A stretch of 64,000 bases of DNA from positions 744,001 through 808,000 of the forward strand of contig JAMXBD010000583.1 in assembly GCA_024138025.1 (NCBI GenBank), read 5' to 3'. Below are positions 1-12,195 of this stretch, one piece after another (the stretch's first letter is position 1; each line of letters begins with the position of its first letter). The position numbers were made by a program, and so were the translations under genes. The notes under the pieces were generated by a model. The model made no database searches and was not told the origin of the DNA. It saw only the letters and a list, made by a program, of their open reading frames with translations. This DNA comes from Combretum micranthum (taxonomy: Eukaryota > Streptophyta > Magnoliopsida > Myrtales > Combretaceae).

Positions 1-1324
1 ATTTTCAAAACTTGAATTTAATATTAGAAATAGATAGATCTTTCGAAGTAGATGGAGATCGATATAAAATTTGCGAAATTCCGAGTTGAAATGACCAAGT
101 TATGGCCGTTTTAAGTCGGAACTTCCGCAAATAGCGAGAAATCCGAATTCATCTAGTTTAGATGTATAGCTTGATTTAGTTACATAATGAGAGTCTCATT
201 AGGATTATTCTTGCTTGGTAGGTGATCCCGAGCAGGACGACACCCTACCTCCCGACTACTACTACTAGAAAGACCCGTCCAATGGCCGAGTGAGTTTTAC
301 TTCCACTCTCAATTAATGAATGTGATTGTAATGTAGTGGCACTAGTGGTATAGGCAAAGATAAAAAGAAATTGTATATGCATGATGGGGTATATGGGAAT
401 TATATATGTTGTCTACTGTGATATGTGAAATGGAACTTAAGGAATATCGAAACCGGGTGTTAAGCTATTGACTGATTAGCTAGTATCTTATGATGAATGT
501 CTGCGAATACTTGTTGGTCACCTAAAGAATGAATTAATGAATATTCGACTTCAATTGTAAATTGATTCATTCATATCACGATGGGGTTGGAGCATTCGCA
601 TTGGTTGGTTTTTCGTGATCCATAAAACGAATATGTTGGTTAATCGTGATCCATAAAACGAATTTGTTGGTTAATCGTGATCCATAAAACGAAATATTAG
701 TTGACCGTGAGCTTAAACGGCGTCGTACCGCAGGATTCGTTAATCTGCTAACCCGGGATGGAGGGCGTAAGTCCATCCACATATGATTTCCGGTTGGTCA
801 TATGTTTGTTGATCACATTTGTTTGATGCATACACTTGCTTGAATAATCACTTGCTTGAATGATTTGTATTTAATTGTGTTATGGAAGTTATTACTCACT
901 AAGCTAGTTAGCTTACGCCCCCATAGTTTTTATCTATTGCAGCACGAGTTTATATGGCTTAGGCCGAGGCAAGCCACAGCACAGGTACCGGAGATAGGAG
1001 TTTCCCATAGAAGTTTAATCCATTCTTTTTGTATAGACTTCCGTTGGAAACTAAGGACTCTGGATGACTGTAATGGACTTGTTATTATTTTGCGGGGGAA
1101 TGCCCCTTAGATTTTGTAAACTATAATTATGCGTTTTGATTTATTATCTATGGCTAATGAATGCCACGTTAAACTGTTTAACTCCATTTGTCGAAGTATT
1201 CTATTGTCGTAAAGGAACGCTTTACATCTACTTAAGACTCCCGAAGGGCTCGGGTAGGGAACTCGAGAGTCTTATTTAGTATGTGGCGGGCTGTTACGTT
1301 TAGGATACCCTACGGGACGTGACA
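1..1324 (+). mobile_element. Long LTR, family A (copy A1), 3' part only
   Basis: This is the downstream part of a long LTR cut by the left window edge. It shares with the other family A copies the block ending AGTTATGGCC (98-107), the block CTCACTAAGCTAG plus a C-rich stretch (893-926), a 'GGGGAATGCCCC' type segment near 1094, and the terminal segment with ACGTTTAGG and GGGACGTGACA. It most resembles copy A5 (55636-59390). The CA end at 1324 is followed by CCGAC; the left target duplication lies outside the window. It carries no coding capacity; the short ORF at 856-1110 lies inside this repeat and is not a gene. Whether it is a solo LTR or the 3' LTR of a full element cannot be told. Confidence 0.75.
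603..697 (+). repeat. Tandem repeat, 3 x 31 bp, inside LTR A1
   Basis: Three head-to-tail copies of a 31 bp unit containing TCGTGATCCATAAAACGAA start near 613, 644 and 675. The other family A copies do not show this particular array, though A3 has a different ~30 bp array in the comparable part of the LTR. Confidence 0.85.
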
Positions 1325-1479
1325 CCGACACTCTCAACGAGAGTACTAAATGTTAGGTACCAAGTCCAAAGAAAGAGTTCATTCTAAAAGATTAGCCTAT
1401 CAGGTGAGAGAGCTCTTCGGACTTAAGTATCCTTCTACAATTTCTCATGGAACCAATGTGGGATCGTAACAGAGCCAAC

Positions 1480-1800
1480 CATGCTCAACGAACACTTATT
1501 TCCATTGTTGTAGCAAGCCGGATTCTTAAGTGTCATGCACGTACCTTTTGTGGAGCTTGACTACAACTTAGTGACTACATTGCTGAAGAGGTAGAGACTA
1601 AGACACACATATTCCATTTCTTCGCCTAAAAGATGGCAATTACCTTCCACAACATATCAATTATGATTCGTCTTGCCATGGATGGCCATGTAGGCAACAT
1701 GAAGATTCAATAGGAAAATATGTGCCAATAGCTCCTAGGTTTGAGAGCTGCATCACGAAAGCTCTCTAGTAGTCACCTAAAGATATAAGTGAAAATGTCA
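1480..1800 (+). pseudogene. Plant mobile domain (PMD-like) relic
   Basis: Broken reading frames give the spaced residues of the plant mobile domain: a segment with QAGFLSVMHVPFVELDYNLV (about 1512-1575), a frameshift, then THIFHFF and MAITFHNISIMIRLAMDGHV (about 1600-1692). This matches the family pattern in which a 'PRFELDWGLVTALVERW' type block is followed by 'ETHTFHLPVGEMTVTL', recalled from family knowledge. Stops at TAG 1519-1521 and near 1598, plus frameshifts, show that it is dead. PMD genes occur both as host genes (MAIN-like) and as passengers of MULE and gypsy elements. The origin here is unclear, although it adjoins LTR A1 directly. Confidence 0.5.
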
Positions 1801-1906
1801 AATACTTAAGTAAAAATTATTAATTAATTTTGATAACAACTATTTTATATTTTGTATTATTGTATGTAGGAACCTATTAAACAATTTTCCATATGTTTAT
1901 TTAAAA

Positions 1907-2195
1907 GGGTAACTATTGCCCATGATACTTGAACTTTGATAAGATCTACTATTTGGTACCTAAAATTTAAAATTAATCAATTTAGTACTTATAAAAATTT
2001 TTCATTCACACCAAGAATACCTCCATTATATTAGTTAAAAATGCTACATAGTATAATGATATTAGCCAATTTGACGAAGATACAATTGACATGCATGAAA
2101 AGTTTCTTCAAATGTTAAATTGATTAATTTCAAAATTTAAGTACCTAATTGCATATTTTATCAAAGTTTATGTATCGCTTGCAACATTAACACTA
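1907..2195. mobile_element. MITE with ~80 bp inverted ends
   Basis: The left end (GGTAACTATTGCCC, then ACTTGAACTTTGATAAGATC, then AATTAATCAATTTAGTACTT) is repeated in inverted form at about 2105-2195. It has no coding capacity. The 'tacttgaactttg...aatttagtac' pattern resembles the element at 6950-7226 and is common in plant MULE-type MITEs. Exact ends and the TSD were not resolved. Confidence 0.6.
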
Positions 2196-2898
2196 TTAAA
2201 AACACATTATAATAGCCATTTTAGCTTCTACTATATTTAAGTGACCACTGCCATTAGTCTCCACTAAAAAACTAAAAGTGAGTGGGTGTGATGTATATAG
2301 GCTATGAGATCTTATTCATACATTATTTTTGTAGTCAACGATATCTAAATTTGCAATTAGTATTACCAGTAATATGTAGGAACCATTACGAAATTTGTAC
2401 CTCAAAGAACCTATAAGATACAAGCACCATATAGAAATTGAGAAATTTTCTATGACACTCTTATAGTATAATTTTTAAAAAAAAAAACCCAAAACATGTC
2501 AACTTTCCATATAAATATAATTATTTTGGTGATCTCCACAATTAATAACATATTCTTTAAGTAACATGAAAAACAATGAAAGAAAATGGAAAAAAAAGTT
2601 AAGTCAAGACCACATAAGAGTTGAAAAAAATTAAGCATCATCAACTGAAAATGAGATGCACTAAGAAAATAAGAGTGAGAAAATAAGGTTAGTAATCATA
2701 CTTTGGGAAAAAAAAAAAACGATATAGTAAAGGAATGAAAGATTTCTGTGTTTATTATGTTCAATATTATTAAAACTTTATTCCTACATTGGGAAGATAG
2801 CCTTGAGCGTCAAGCATGTATTAAGTTAAAATATAATTTTTTTTCTTATATATTTGATAGTATTGTTTGAGAATTTTTATAAAGTGGGTATAGGGTAT
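2196..2898. other. AT-rich stretch without recognised feature
   Basis: I see no coding frame or paired repeat here. It holds short A/T runs (about 2477-2487 and 2709-2720) only. Confidence 0.5.
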
Positions 2899-3147
2899 TT
2901 AGAATTTATAATCTCTATAATGTAAAGTATGTATTTGTCCTGATGGTGCTAGATTCGGTACCTTACCGTTCATAGCAAGTAGAATTGAAGCCAAAACCAA
3001 CCTTATAACCTTTAATATGCACATGAAACTTACCAAACCACGCATGTCATAGAATATTTTAGGTTCTAGCAAAATCACTTGCTCACCACCATCATAAAAT
3101 ATTGCAACATCATTGCTACATAATTGATTTAAGTGAAAACCTTCAAT
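2899..3147 (-). other. Unassigned open frame, 82 codons without ATG
   Basis: On the minus strand a frame stays open from 3147 down to the TAA at 2899-2901. It contains LNQLCSNDVAIFYDGGEQVI and LLEPKIFYDMRGL, followed by a possible splice donor (G|GTAAGT, near 3032). The composition is protein-like rather than AT-repeat-like, with many polar and aromatic residues. I do not recognise the family. It could be an exon remnant of a host gene or a gene piece carried by an element. There is no start codon before YDM, and nothing upstream clearly extends it. Confidence 0.25.
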
Positions 3148-3727
3148 TTAGAATAGGTGCAAACTTCTCATACTATTAGTAAGCATTTAAGAACTTATTA
3201 TATATAATATTTTTGGGATAAAGATACTAGAAGTGCCTATAATTTTTATTTTTGGCAATCCACTGTCTAAACTTTCAATTTTAGCAATTTAGTACATATA
3301 GTTTCAATTTAGTATTTCTAAGTTAATGTCATTGCACTTTTTTGCATTTTAGTACTTGTACTTTATTTTTAATGGCATTTTGGTATATATATTTTAATTT
3401 CGATGCACTTTAGTGTCAACCCACTAATTAATGTATTTCAAATTAATATTTTACTTTTCTTAAGTGTGATATTATTTTAAAATGAAAGGAAAATTATGTA
3501 TTAACTCATTAAAAATTAATTTTAGATTTTTAATCAATATATTACTTTAGAAATAAAAAAAATTGTTTATGTATGATAAGTTTGATCATAAATAATTTTT
3601 CACATATAATGTTTGATTTTTATAAAAGCTTATATCACTAGAAAACTTGCAACATCATTTTCATTCAAAAATAAGATCTTAATATGTGATTCAACATAAA
3701 ATTTGTAAAAAGTTATAGTTTATAAAT

Positions 3728-4041
3728 GGTTTAATGACAAAAATGATACCTAAACTTTTGCAAAATGTTCAATTAAGTTTTTTCATACTTGAAATTTGGT
3801 TTTGAGAATTTTTGCGTCTAAACATAGTTTTTGCAGACTTTATTCTCACCTGAAGTAATTTCAATCAGGTATGAAAAAGGTCCATAAAAATTTTCTTCAA
3901 GCACTAAAATTGACAAACCAAACTTCAAATGCTTGATTGAACTTTTTGTGAAAGTTTAGGTACCAAATTGTTCAAAATGAAACTTTAGTTACCTGATTAA
4001 ACATTTTACGAAAGTTTAGGTACCATTTTTAACATTAACCC
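3728..4041. mobile_element. Small MULE-type MITE nested in the 3215-5279 element
   Basis: Ends GGTTTAATGACAAAAATGAT and, in inverse, GGGTTAATGTTAAAAATGGT pair over about 60 bp; both continue with ACCTAAACTTT. Flanks are TTTATAAAT and TTTGTAAAT, an 8/9 bp target duplication. It is non-coding. Confidence 0.7.
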
Positions 4042-4449
4042 TTTGTAAATTAAGTGTCACTTTCCTTATAACATGAATTTCCAAATTTATTGAATAATAC
4101 ACATTTATATATTTTAACATTTGTTTATATTTTCATTTTTAGTGTCCCCAAAACTTCATTCATTAAATTGATGAAAAAATCGTTCCTCAATCCAAGCACA
4201 TGAGTCAGTCAATATAAATCTTTCATCTCTAGATTGATGAGAAACTTTTTAAATAATTTCACAATGGTTTTTTAATAACACTACTAAAAAAAAAAAACTA
4301 AACAAATATTATAATAGAGAGAGTTATATTATCTAACAAGTTTAAAAATTAATGTTATAAAAAAATGGCACATGATTTACAAATAATAATCATTTTCAAA
4401 TTTTACTTAGTCTATGTTATCTTAAAACACATAGTAAGATCTTATTCCA

Positions 4450-4818
4450 AGTATGGAAAATGTCAAATTTAGTTTTTTTTTTTTTTTATTGCCAATGTCA
4501 AATTTAGCATACTAACTTTACACAAAAGTTTAATTGGGTACATGAATTTTGAAGTGGTTAATTTAATACCTAATCAAAGATTTTATAACTTTATCATGAA
4601 AGACACCCTATTGTTATTAAATGGTGTTAGATGTATTAATAAAAATTTAATGATATGTTGTCTATTTTATGTCTACAAATAGAGCAAACAATATTAAGAA
4701 GGTAGTAAAAATAGTCACATAAAAATTTGATTTAGTATTAAATTGATCACTTCGAATTTTAAATAGCAAATTGAATTTTTTATGTAAAATTTAAGTATCA
4801 AATTTGACAATTCCTTTC
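4450..4818. mobile_element. Inverted-repeat element (MITE) nested in the 3215-5279 element
   Basis: The sequence around 4493-4570 (TGTCAAATTTAG, then TTTAATTGGGTAC, then GAAGTGGTTAATTTAATAC) is repeated inverted at about 4735-4818. It is non-coding. Exact limits and the TSD are unclear because a T-run (4472-4488) lies at the left end. Confidence 0.5.
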
Positions 4819-5279
4819 AAATAAAATTGATGTTGAGAATTTTCTAGTGATACAAGATTTTATAAAAATCGAACATTACATGTGAAAATTATTTAAGATT
4901 AAACTTATCATATATAAATAATTTTCTTTTTAGTTATAAAATAATATATTGGGTAAAAATCTAAAATTAATTTTCGATGGATTAATAACTTTCCTTTAAT
5001 TTTTAAAATAATATGTCACTTAAGAAAAGTAATATATCAATTTTTAATAAATTGAATAGTAAATAGACACTAAAGTATATCAAAATTAAAATATAAGCAC
5101 CAAAATGTAATTAAAACTAAAATACAGGAACTAAAATGCAAAAAATTATAATGGCATTAACTTTTCCATTATTGGAGACACAAAATTGAAACTATAGGTA
5201 TTAAATTGCCAAAATTGAAAGTTTATACACTAAATTGTCAAAAATAAAAAGGTATAGGCACTTCTAAAGCCTTTATCCC

Positions 5280-5872
5280 AATATTTATATCTGATAATTT
5301 ATACTACAAGGTATTAATATTTGAGATAAGTTCATTTAATGTATCAATGTTTTAATGTTGTAGTAGTCAACATTTTACAAATTGAATCAAATGTGATATC
5401 AAAATTTCATAAAGTTTATTTGAGATATCAACGTTTGAATTAGTTTTCAATTAGTTTTCCTTAATTTTTCTTAATGGTTAGTTATAAATATCTTATTTGA
5501 TTTACTAGGCGAAATATTGATTCTTTTTTAAGTCTCTTGAAATGTTGATACCTAAAATCATTTACCCATAAATGTTGATTGTTCTTGTAACCATTCAGAA
5601 TAATACCTTAAGTGAATTTACGTCAAAATATTAATATTTTTTTATGTAATTTATCCATGTCTTTATCTCTTTAAGCATTGGTGTATGAGTTGATCGGTTC
5701 TTTCTAACTTATACGATACAACTAAGACCTTGAAATACCCCAAGATTGATCCATGGAAGAGCTAGGTTTATGATTTAATGGCTTAGATTATAAAGGAAAT
5801 TTAAGATGCAATATTTCTATCCAGAATCTACCATCCAAATGTCAAGTCTTATGACATCTACATAGAGTGATA
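5280..5872. other. AT-rich intergenic stretch
   Basis: No gene or paired repeat is recognised; the sequence is low-complexity AT-rich. Confidence 0.5.
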
Positions 5873-6526
5873 GACATAAGCACAATTCGGTTCCTCAGGT
5901 TCCGGTTCTTGAAACTGAGGAACCGAAACCATCTCCTACGATTACAATTTTGAAAACATAGAACTACTATTTTTTTGAGTAAAAATAAAAATAAATAAAT
6001 GAATTTTAGTTTTCAATAAAATAAATTTTAAACTCAAAATAATTATTGGGTCTAAAAGTGTTAAATTATTTAGCCAATTTTTTTAAAAATTTGTTTAAAA
6101 TACATATTTATTTATATAAAATACATTCAAAATCAATTGCAATTAATAATATGATATTGCAAAATACTCTAGAGGGTAAAAAAAAAATTACAATACAAAA
6201 AGGAGTTTCACATCATCAAGGAAATGAATTTTACTTTTAGGATAAGTTTATATAAACTAATTATATAAGATTTTAAGTTATATTTATCTGTGTTATTGAT
6301 AATAACATGTTAAATATTGTGAATTGATAATAAATTTTACTATTATATAAAATAGTTTAAACATTAATAATTATATATTTAATATTAATAGAATAGGCTA
6401 GAACTGCTGGTTCTAAGCCGAAGAAACATCTAGAACTAGAGAACAAACAGTTCCTTAACTAGTTCGGTTTTGGTTCTAGAACCGCTGATGACGGTTTCAG
6501 TCCAGTTCCTGATTTGTGCTTATGTC
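5873..6526. mobile_element. Non-autonomous inverted-repeat element with GGTTCC-rich ends
   Basis: The left end GACATAAGCACAATTCGGTT is matched in inverse by the right end (TTGTGCTTATGTC, 6514-6526). Both subterminal parts are rich in GGTTCNGGTTC/GAACCG motifs (5888-5932 and 6399-6510), while the centre is very AT-rich. That layout resembles hAT MITEs, but I found no clear 8 bp target duplication, so the superfamily is only a guess. Confidence 0.55.
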
Positions 6527-6949
6527 CACATTCAAAAGTTAATTATAGTAGGGAGTGGCATGCGGATACTTATCTATTTCCATCTAAATGTTATAGATCC
6601 TTTCACCTAGGGGATCCATTTCATTAATCTTTGCAATTTTTTTTTACTCATTTTAATTACAAAACATTGTCTTAATTATATGTTATGATTCTAAGACCCA
6701 TTTGAGGTTTCATTTGCACATCTTCACCATTAGAATACCCTTTATTCTCCTATGAACATTTGAACTAGTAATAGGCCTTGATTATCAACTGATTTCTTTA
6801 ATCCACTCTAGTTTCTTATCAATTTTCATTAATTCTAGTGAACCATTATTCGGTTATTTTAATTTTTTTAACACCCTAAAATTATTATCATCTTTCAATC
6901 TTTTCAAGCACTGATTTAGGCTCAATCTTTTTAAATAGTACATTTTAAT

Positions 6950-7226
6950 TAAGGTCAAAATCACTAATGGTACCTAAATCATGATAAAATATGTATTTTG
7001 ATACTTGAACTTTGAAATTAATCAATTTAGTATCTGAACTTTGAAATTGATCAGTTAGTGCCTAGAAGAACTTTGTGTATACACTAACAGTACCTCTGTT
7101 AAGTTTTTTTTTTGTACTAAATTGATAAATATTAAAGTTCATATACTAAATTGATCAATTTCAAAGTTCAGATATCTAATCAAATATTTTGTCAAAGTTC
7201 AAGTACCATTCATAATATTATCCCTT
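6950..7226. mobile_element. MITE, same family type as 1907-2195
   Basis: The left arm (GGTACCTAAATCATGATAAA, then ACTTGAACTTTGAAATTAAT) is repeated inverted at about 7135-7226. It is non-coding. The open frame at 7151-7447 begins inside the right arm and is not considered a gene. Confidence 0.6.
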
Positions 7227-7526
7227 CAATTAATGATTATTGTCTTATGCAGAATAACTACAAAATAACTAAGGTATATAACCTTATCTATATCTTACTT
7301 CATAAATACCAATTTCTATATTTTACTATCAAAATATACCCCATAACATGCAAGAACCACTTTAAAAATTGTTTAGTGAACACAGGATATTATATGAAAC
7401 TTACGAAATCTCTTATTATATTCCTTTACACATCAAACAATGAGTAGCCTTTCAAATTCAATTTGATTTAATAATTAATACTTCAATAAGACTCTAACTA
7501 AAGCAGCAAAAATATTTGACCATGTT
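7227..7526. other. AT-rich stretch, no feature seen
   Basis: This stretch lies between the MITE and the poly(A) end of the LINE. No coding or repeat structure is recognised. Confidence 0.4.
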
Positions 7527-7754
7527 TTTTCTTTTTTCGATAGATTAAATCTTTTCATTCAAAGCAAATGCTAGAGCGAAAACGAACATTAGGGTATAGG
7601 CCAAAAAAAGCATCCAACATAGTCGAAAGACATCCTCTAATCGCCTCCATTATTTTGGTAGGTGATTTGAGATTATAGTTTTACTAAGATTATTTAAGTG
7701 TACAGAATGAGAGTCTAAAGAGCAAAAGAGACCAAAGAAAGTAGCAAAGTTTGA

Positions 7755-8340
7755 AATGGCAAGGAGCTTCATCTCTCTTGTGAAGTCTTATAGGCATGTC
7801 TTTGCAATGGCATCAGTACTAGTGTTGTATTCTCTAGGATTATAGCTTAGTTGTCTGCTATTGGTTCGGTTTAACTTATCTCTACACATAGAAACCAAGT
7901 GAGTGTAAGGGGGAGAATCATGTAACTTGCAATTAATCAGTTTTACAACTAAAAAAGAGTTTGATGTTAAAAGTGTGTGATTTAGACCCTTGTCTACATA
8001 GATGTTTAAAGCTTCATAGATGCTGAGTAACCCAGCTTTTAATGGGGTTGTCTAGGCTATTTGTTTACAATAGCTAACAATGATTTTGTTGTCTTTTTCA
8101 TGAAATAAGCCTCCAATTGCTGCTCTCTTCATCCTTCTAGCTACAACTCTGTCACATTCAAATTTTAGACTTGTGTAGTGTGGGGTACTTTCGTGGAGAA
8201 ATTCTCTATCGTTGGCTCTGGAGCCTTTTTCCTTTCTAAAAAAGACTCACCACTCAATGGCTTTAACCTTTGTGTTATCTCTCTAGTTTGGATTTGGGGT
8301 TGAAAAGATGGTATTGTTGCTTTCAATCCATATCCCTACG
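7755..8340 (-). pseudogene. LINE ORF2 RNase H domain and C-terminus
   Basis: A minus-strand frame reads, from about 8130 downward, KFECDRVVARRM, then AAIGGLFHEKDNKIIVSY, PLKAGLLSIYEALNIYVDKG, HLVSMCRDKLNR and YNPREYNTSTDAIAKTCL. This is the plant LINE RNase H pattern (D...GG...E...D...H..V...A.D.LAK). Internal stops occur (for example before PLKAG and after TCL), and the second catalytic Asp region reads LTSNSF, so a key residue appears lost. It is the carboxy end of the same ORF2 that resumes at 34566. The upstream proline-rich linker corresponds to the G-rich tract at 8370-8418. Confidence 0.75.
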
Positions 8341-11049
8341 GGTAGAACAAAAATGAGCAAGCCCATTTGGGGGGGAGGGGGGCGGCGGGGGAGGAGGTGG
8401 AGAGGAAGGGGAAGGTGCTGTCATGATCCCAAGAGGGGGCCTAGTAGGATTAATTTAAGCTATCACATACCACGTGTGCACCCGTAATATAAGAGTCATC
8501 TTGTAAGTCAAAGTGTGCAAGACTTTATTTATTTATCAATGTCTATCATATAAATGATTTATTATATTACTGGATTTCAACTATGGAATCCTATTTTCCA
8601 CTTTCTACCAAGACTGCAGAGAATCGATATCCCCTACCAAATAGTGAAAATGGGTTTACAAACCTACAATATACAAATCTCAATTGTTTACACAATTTAT
8701 CTAATTTGCACACTAAGTGTCACACCACGGAGGGTACCCTAAACGTGACAGTCTGCCGCACATAATATTAAAGCTAATGAGTGACAATCTTAATCATGTA
8801 GGAGCTTCGATATCACGTACAAGGCGTGCTTCCAAGATAATAAGAGACTCAAAGGGATTTTACGTTTCAGCAGATAATAAAAGCATGTAAGAACTTATAA
8901 AGGTAAACATGTAATAATCATTTGGATAAAATTCTTACAACTTCTTAGGGGCATTCCCCCGTATTTAAAATCTTGCTAATCTAAGCCATCTTGAAAACAT
9001 ACATAAATATAACATAAGTCTACTATAGAGATTACTCTTAGAAGTCTACATGCAAAACTAAATATGTAAACTTCTTCCAAAAATTCCTAGTAGCTTTAGC
9101 TCATACCTGACAAAAGGGGCTCCTTGGAGCCAACTATAAGTAAACAAACTGTAACAAAAATCTATAAGGGTATAAGCAAAACTAGCTTAGTGAGATAACT
9201 CCTTTCTTTAGAGCTTTTCCATAAAACATACAAGTATTTTAGACAATCATATGGGAATGCATCAATCACATGAACAAACAAAATACACATGATTAACCAG
9301 AAACCATGTGTAGCATGGATTTCACGCCCTCCATGTCGGGGGTTGGGTGGTTACTGGCCCATACGACCATCAATAATTGCAAACTTACCGGCTCTTACTT
9401 GCCCATGTAGACTTTCCGACTCCTATTAGCCACCACTACAACTCCTCGTTTCCCACATGAAAAATAGTAGTGAGAAATAAATGTGACTCATAATATGGTA
9501 TGCATGCATTTGTTCTTGATATTGGTTTATTCAATTATTGTCGATTTTGAATTAAAGGTGACCAAAACAATATTCATTATACCATTGCAAGAAAACATAA
9601 ATTATTCATCAGTTCCTCTTTCAATATACTTATCTTTTATTCAACAACCACATCATTCAATCATGAATCCAAATCACACAACATTTATTCATTTATCTTT
9701 TTCTTTCCTTACTCTTTTGTCCTACTACTTACAAGTACAATCAAGGAAACGTAATTAGTAAGGGATTAACTCACTCCATGTAGTTCACTTCTATTCAAAA
9801 TAATCTTCCTAGAAGGCGATATCGGTTACTTCTTCATCTAAACAAGATGAAATACCCAAAATAAGTCTTTTATAGAATTTCTACTTTAAAGATTCTAAGT
9901 CTATCTCAAAATTGCGGTAAAAATCGGATTGAAAGAAGTTCTAATTTAAAATGGCCATAACTTGCTCATTTTAACTCGGAATTTTGCATATTATATATCG
10001 TTTTCTACCTACTCGAAAAGATCTATCCATTTATAAGGTTATTTTTACTATAAAAGGTCATTTGGGTCATGGTTTAGAAGGGTACAGATCTAACACGAAA
10101 ATCCTTTCCTTCAAAAACAACATTTTCTATTCTTCATTTACTAAGGCTTTGATTAAGTAAAACTCAAATATGTATATACTTGAAAAGAATTCTTTATGTA
10201 TATAAATAGACTCATAATTTATACATGATACTATAGGTTTTGTCTTATTTAATTAATTTCCTTAAAACAACCTTTTCTAGTGTTTTGGAAAATTGGATTT
10301 GTTAGACTTTACTTTATGTGGTTGAAATAACTTATAAATTTTTGGATAATCAAAATCTAATATATTATATTTTCATTCTTTAGTTTATCAAAAGTTAGTT
10401 GAAAATAAAGTTTGGTCTTTTGAGGTTATCTACAAAATTTATTCCTACGAATTAGAAAAAAATAAAGTTTCCAAAAGTTTTCTTTAGTAGTACTTGATGA
10501 GTTTATTCTTTGAAAATTTATTTTCTTTTTCCTTGTAAGTGGATTTTTCTTGAAAACTTATTTAGCTTTTGGTTTAGAAAGTTGGTAAAAATATTATCAA
10601 GTTATTATCGATATATCAAGACTTCTTTTGTTATTTGAAAAGGAAATATCTTTAGACTTTGAAGAAACTTCCTTTATTAATAGTTTGAAATTTCATGATG
10701 ATTTACATAAGCTTTTAAAAAAGATTTATTTGAAAATATTTTTCTAAGTCTTGGAAAAACGTTGATCAAGTTTTATTCTTTTATCAAAAAGACTCATTTT
10801 TATTTGAACAACAACTTATTAGCTATGCATGAATATGATCATGTAGTTTATAAAAGCTAAAATATCACAAGATAAGATAATAAAGAATATAAGAAATAAA
10901 TAAGCATATTAATAATAATTGTCAAGTATTGGGAGCCTTAGCTTCTTTAAGGCTTTCCGGAACTAAGAATAAACTAGTCCCAAAAGAAAAAGAAAATTGT
11001 TTTGACTTGATGAGGACAAGTCTAAGACTAGAAAGACTAGTCTTACAAC

Positions 11050-11798
11050 CATAGTTGTCAAAATCGCGATTTTATCTATACGATTCTATGAGTTTACGAT
11101 TCTAGAAGGCCTTTCCGAGTTGACTCGTGCGTAAAATCTTTTTTTGATAGAATCTTACGATTTTAACCGAATTTACCGATTCTACATATCGAATCAAATA
11201 AGCCAAAATATAAAAAATACAACTAATATTTAAGCTCATTAACTATTAAGAATTTAAAATGATACAACTGTATATTTATAAGCTCATTAACTATTAAGAA
11301 TTAAAATGATATATCTTTTTATTGTCGTTTCTATTTGGTTTCCACACACTCTTTCTATCTTGTTCCCTTCCTCCCCTAAAAACCCTTGTTCTATATTTAT
11401 GAAATTCATTTAGGCTAAGTTATAGCTATAAAGTTTACAAGAAAACTTATTTATATAATTAAACATTTAATAAGTTGAAAATTTTGATTCTTCTTCAATT
11501 TATCACTTATTTCAAACAAAATAATAGAAAATAAATTAATTTTGACTTTATTCGCTCTTTTTTATATATGTTATATTATAGACTAAGAGTTATTATGAAA
11601 AAAAAAAACTTAATTTCTTTATTTTTTAACATCTATTATTTGTTCTATGTTTTTTATATCTTCTATAAGCATTTCTATAAATTTTCAAAACTATTTTGCA
11701 AAGGTTGTAGAAACTTACGTTTCTACATTTCGATTTTACGTTCCGATTCTACTGACTCCCTAGCGATTCTACATGGAATTGCGAGTTTGACAACCTTG
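11050..11798. mobile_element. hAT-type MITE inside solo LTR A2
   Basis: Ends CATAGTTGTCAAAATCGCG and, in inverse, CAAGGTTGTCAAACTCGC are flanked by a perfect 8 bp duplication CTTACAAC (11042-11049 and 11799-11806), as expected for hAT. The uninterrupted LTR sequence can be seen in A3 near 22000-22040, which confirms the insertion. Subterminal GATTCTA/CGATTCTAC motifs are repeated near both ends. It is non-coding. Confidence 0.85.
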
Positions 11799-12187
11799 CT
11801 TACAACAACTTGAAGGTAAATAAATTGTAAGGGAAAATAAATAAATTGCAAGGAAGGTGAATAAATTGCAATAACAATGAGCTTATATGCTCTAAAAGAT
11901 ATGTACAACTACATAAATATATTTAGTTAGATATAGATATGAACAACATAAAGGAAAAAGATTTATGAATAAAAACAAAGTATGAACATATTGGTTGCTT
12001 CCCTAACCTCCATGGGTTTAGAAAACGCACACTATGTTCATACTAAGCAAATGAACATATAGAGAGCTTAGACTATTACCTATAGAAGAAGAAGAAGCTA
12101 GAGAAAATTTGAGAGAGCTTTTAGAGAGATTGTGGGAGAGTAATTGTAGTGTATGAAAGGTGTGAAAGAAATGGAAGAAGGAGGTGA

Positions 12188-12195
12188 TATTTATA
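12188..12195 (-). promoter_or_regulatory. TATA box of LTR A2
   Basis: TATAAATA on the minus strand, 685 bp from the LTR start. It is followed downstream by CT-rich sequence, as in A3 (21599) and A4 (52052). This places the U3/R border of the family. Confidence 0.55.

Larger units (their letters stand above)
3215..5279. mobile_element. MULE-like element with ~465 bp terminal inverted repeats
   Basis: The segment from about 3215 to 3675 is repeated in inverted orientation at about 4818-5279. Outer ends are GGGATAAAG...CTTTATCCC, followed by AGAAGTGCCTAT in both arms, and the innermost shared part is 'ATCACTAGAAAA'. Flanks are AATATTTTT (left) and AATATTTAT (right), an 8/9 match consistent with the 9 bp target duplication typical of MULEs. 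There is no transposase frame. The space between the arms carries two smaller inverted-repeat elements (separate entries). A foldback element is the alternative reading. Confidence 0.75.

Noticed and set aside
856..1110. 84-codon plus-strand open frame
   Set aside because: Lies wholly inside LTR A1 and covers the conserved LTR block; no protein similarity recognised.
8554..8765. Two overlapping short plus-strand frames
   Set aside because: They span the B1/A2 junction and cannot represent a real gene.
9483..9758. 91-codon plus-strand open frame
   Set aside because: Inside solo LTR A2, antisense to the element; AT-rich composition without a recognised domain.
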